A stretch of 64,000 nt of DNA from positions 1 through 64,000 of the forward strand of contig NZ_JBQCYD010000004.1 of the NCBI RefSeq assembly GCF_052088025.1, given 5' to 3'. Both the position numbers and the translations under genes were made by a program. This document shows, piece after piece, positions 63,899 through 64,000 of the stretch; position 1 is the first letter of the stretch, and the number at the start of each line of letters is the position of its first letter. The notes below the pieces were generated by a model. It was not told where the DNA came from, did not search any database, and worked only from the letters and a program-made list of their open reading frames with translations. This stretch comes from Anaeromonas sp052088025 (GTDB taxonomy: Bacteria; Bacillota; Clostridia; Tissierellales; SIT17).

Positions 63899-64000
63899 CT
63901 ATTCGCCAGAAAAGTCAATTTTCCTTCTTATTAAATAAATTAATTTTATAAATTCTTTTATAAATTTTTTATCATCATAATCTTGTCTTTTTTTGTTAGT
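63899..64000 (-). CDS. C-terminal end of an unidentified gene upstream of dnaG
   Basis: The last 33 codons of a minus-strand frame ending IRRKIDFSGE, cut by the window. dGTPase (dgt) genes commonly sit before dnaG in Clostridia, which is a guess from gene order; the fragment is too short to identify. Confidence 0.5.
   Translation of the reverse strand, partial: TNKKRQDYDDKKFIKEFIKLIYLIRRKIDFSGE

Overview
The window looks like a chromosomal piece of a low-GC, anaerobic, Gram-positive member of the Clostridia/Tissierellia. The evidence is the strong AT bias, ribosome sites close to AGGAGG, an intact SCIFF peptide/maturase pair (a Clostridia marker), sporulation genes (spoIIAA-spoIIAB-sigF, spoVA, bofC, yunB), a clostridial-style yajC-tgt-queA-ruvBAC block and a dnaG-rpoD block. 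Most genes are on the minus strand. The genus assignment (Tissierellales-like) is inference. Both ends cut genes: relA/SpoT on the left and an unidentified gene upstream of dnaG on the right.

Layout. 1-17.1 kb is core: stringent response and purine salvage (relA, apt), recJ, ubiB-type kinase, secDF-yajC protein export, the SCIFF locus (membrane protein, scfA, scfB), queuosine synthesis (tgt, queA), Holliday-junction processing (ruvABC) and bofC. 17.2-24 kb holds housekeeping genes (yebC, cysK, hflX, a split sulfite-exporter pair, Nudix, HEAT). 24-35 kb carries a class A PBP and the sporulation regulators, with clear signs of gene decay: yunB is frameshifted; a deletion appears to have joined the front half of sigF to the back of spoVAD, removing spoVAC; a heliorhodopsin has lost its first two membrane segments; a DUF92 gene survives only as its C-terminus. 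35.5-46 kb is an accessory defence block: a type I restriction-modification operon (hsdM, hsdS, hsdR, DUF45 metallopeptidase), a DUF262-DUF1524 (GmrSD-like) nuclease, a phage-type replication-initiation-like gene and a 49-residue cysteine peptide. 46-58 kb is metabolic and transport: an alarmone hydrolase-like HD protein, nitroreductase, FAD/[2Fe-2S] oxidoreductase, BCCT and PutP transporters, and a TetR-controlled membrane operon with two identical predicted operators. 58-64 kb holds RNase P RNA and the dnaG-rpoD-trmK-nif3-zinc ribbon cluster.

The most notable points are the sigF/spoVAD deletion (predicting a non-sporulating strain, or an assembly error), a truncated heliorhodopsin in an anaerobic firmicute, two near-identical hairpin elements about 13.6 kb apart (one hiding a ribosome site), a helically phased decamer repeat next to a sigma-H promoter, and matched TetR operators. 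No CRISPR array, tRNA, rRNA or insertion sequence was recognised. No stretch above 300 bases lacks a gene or RNA.
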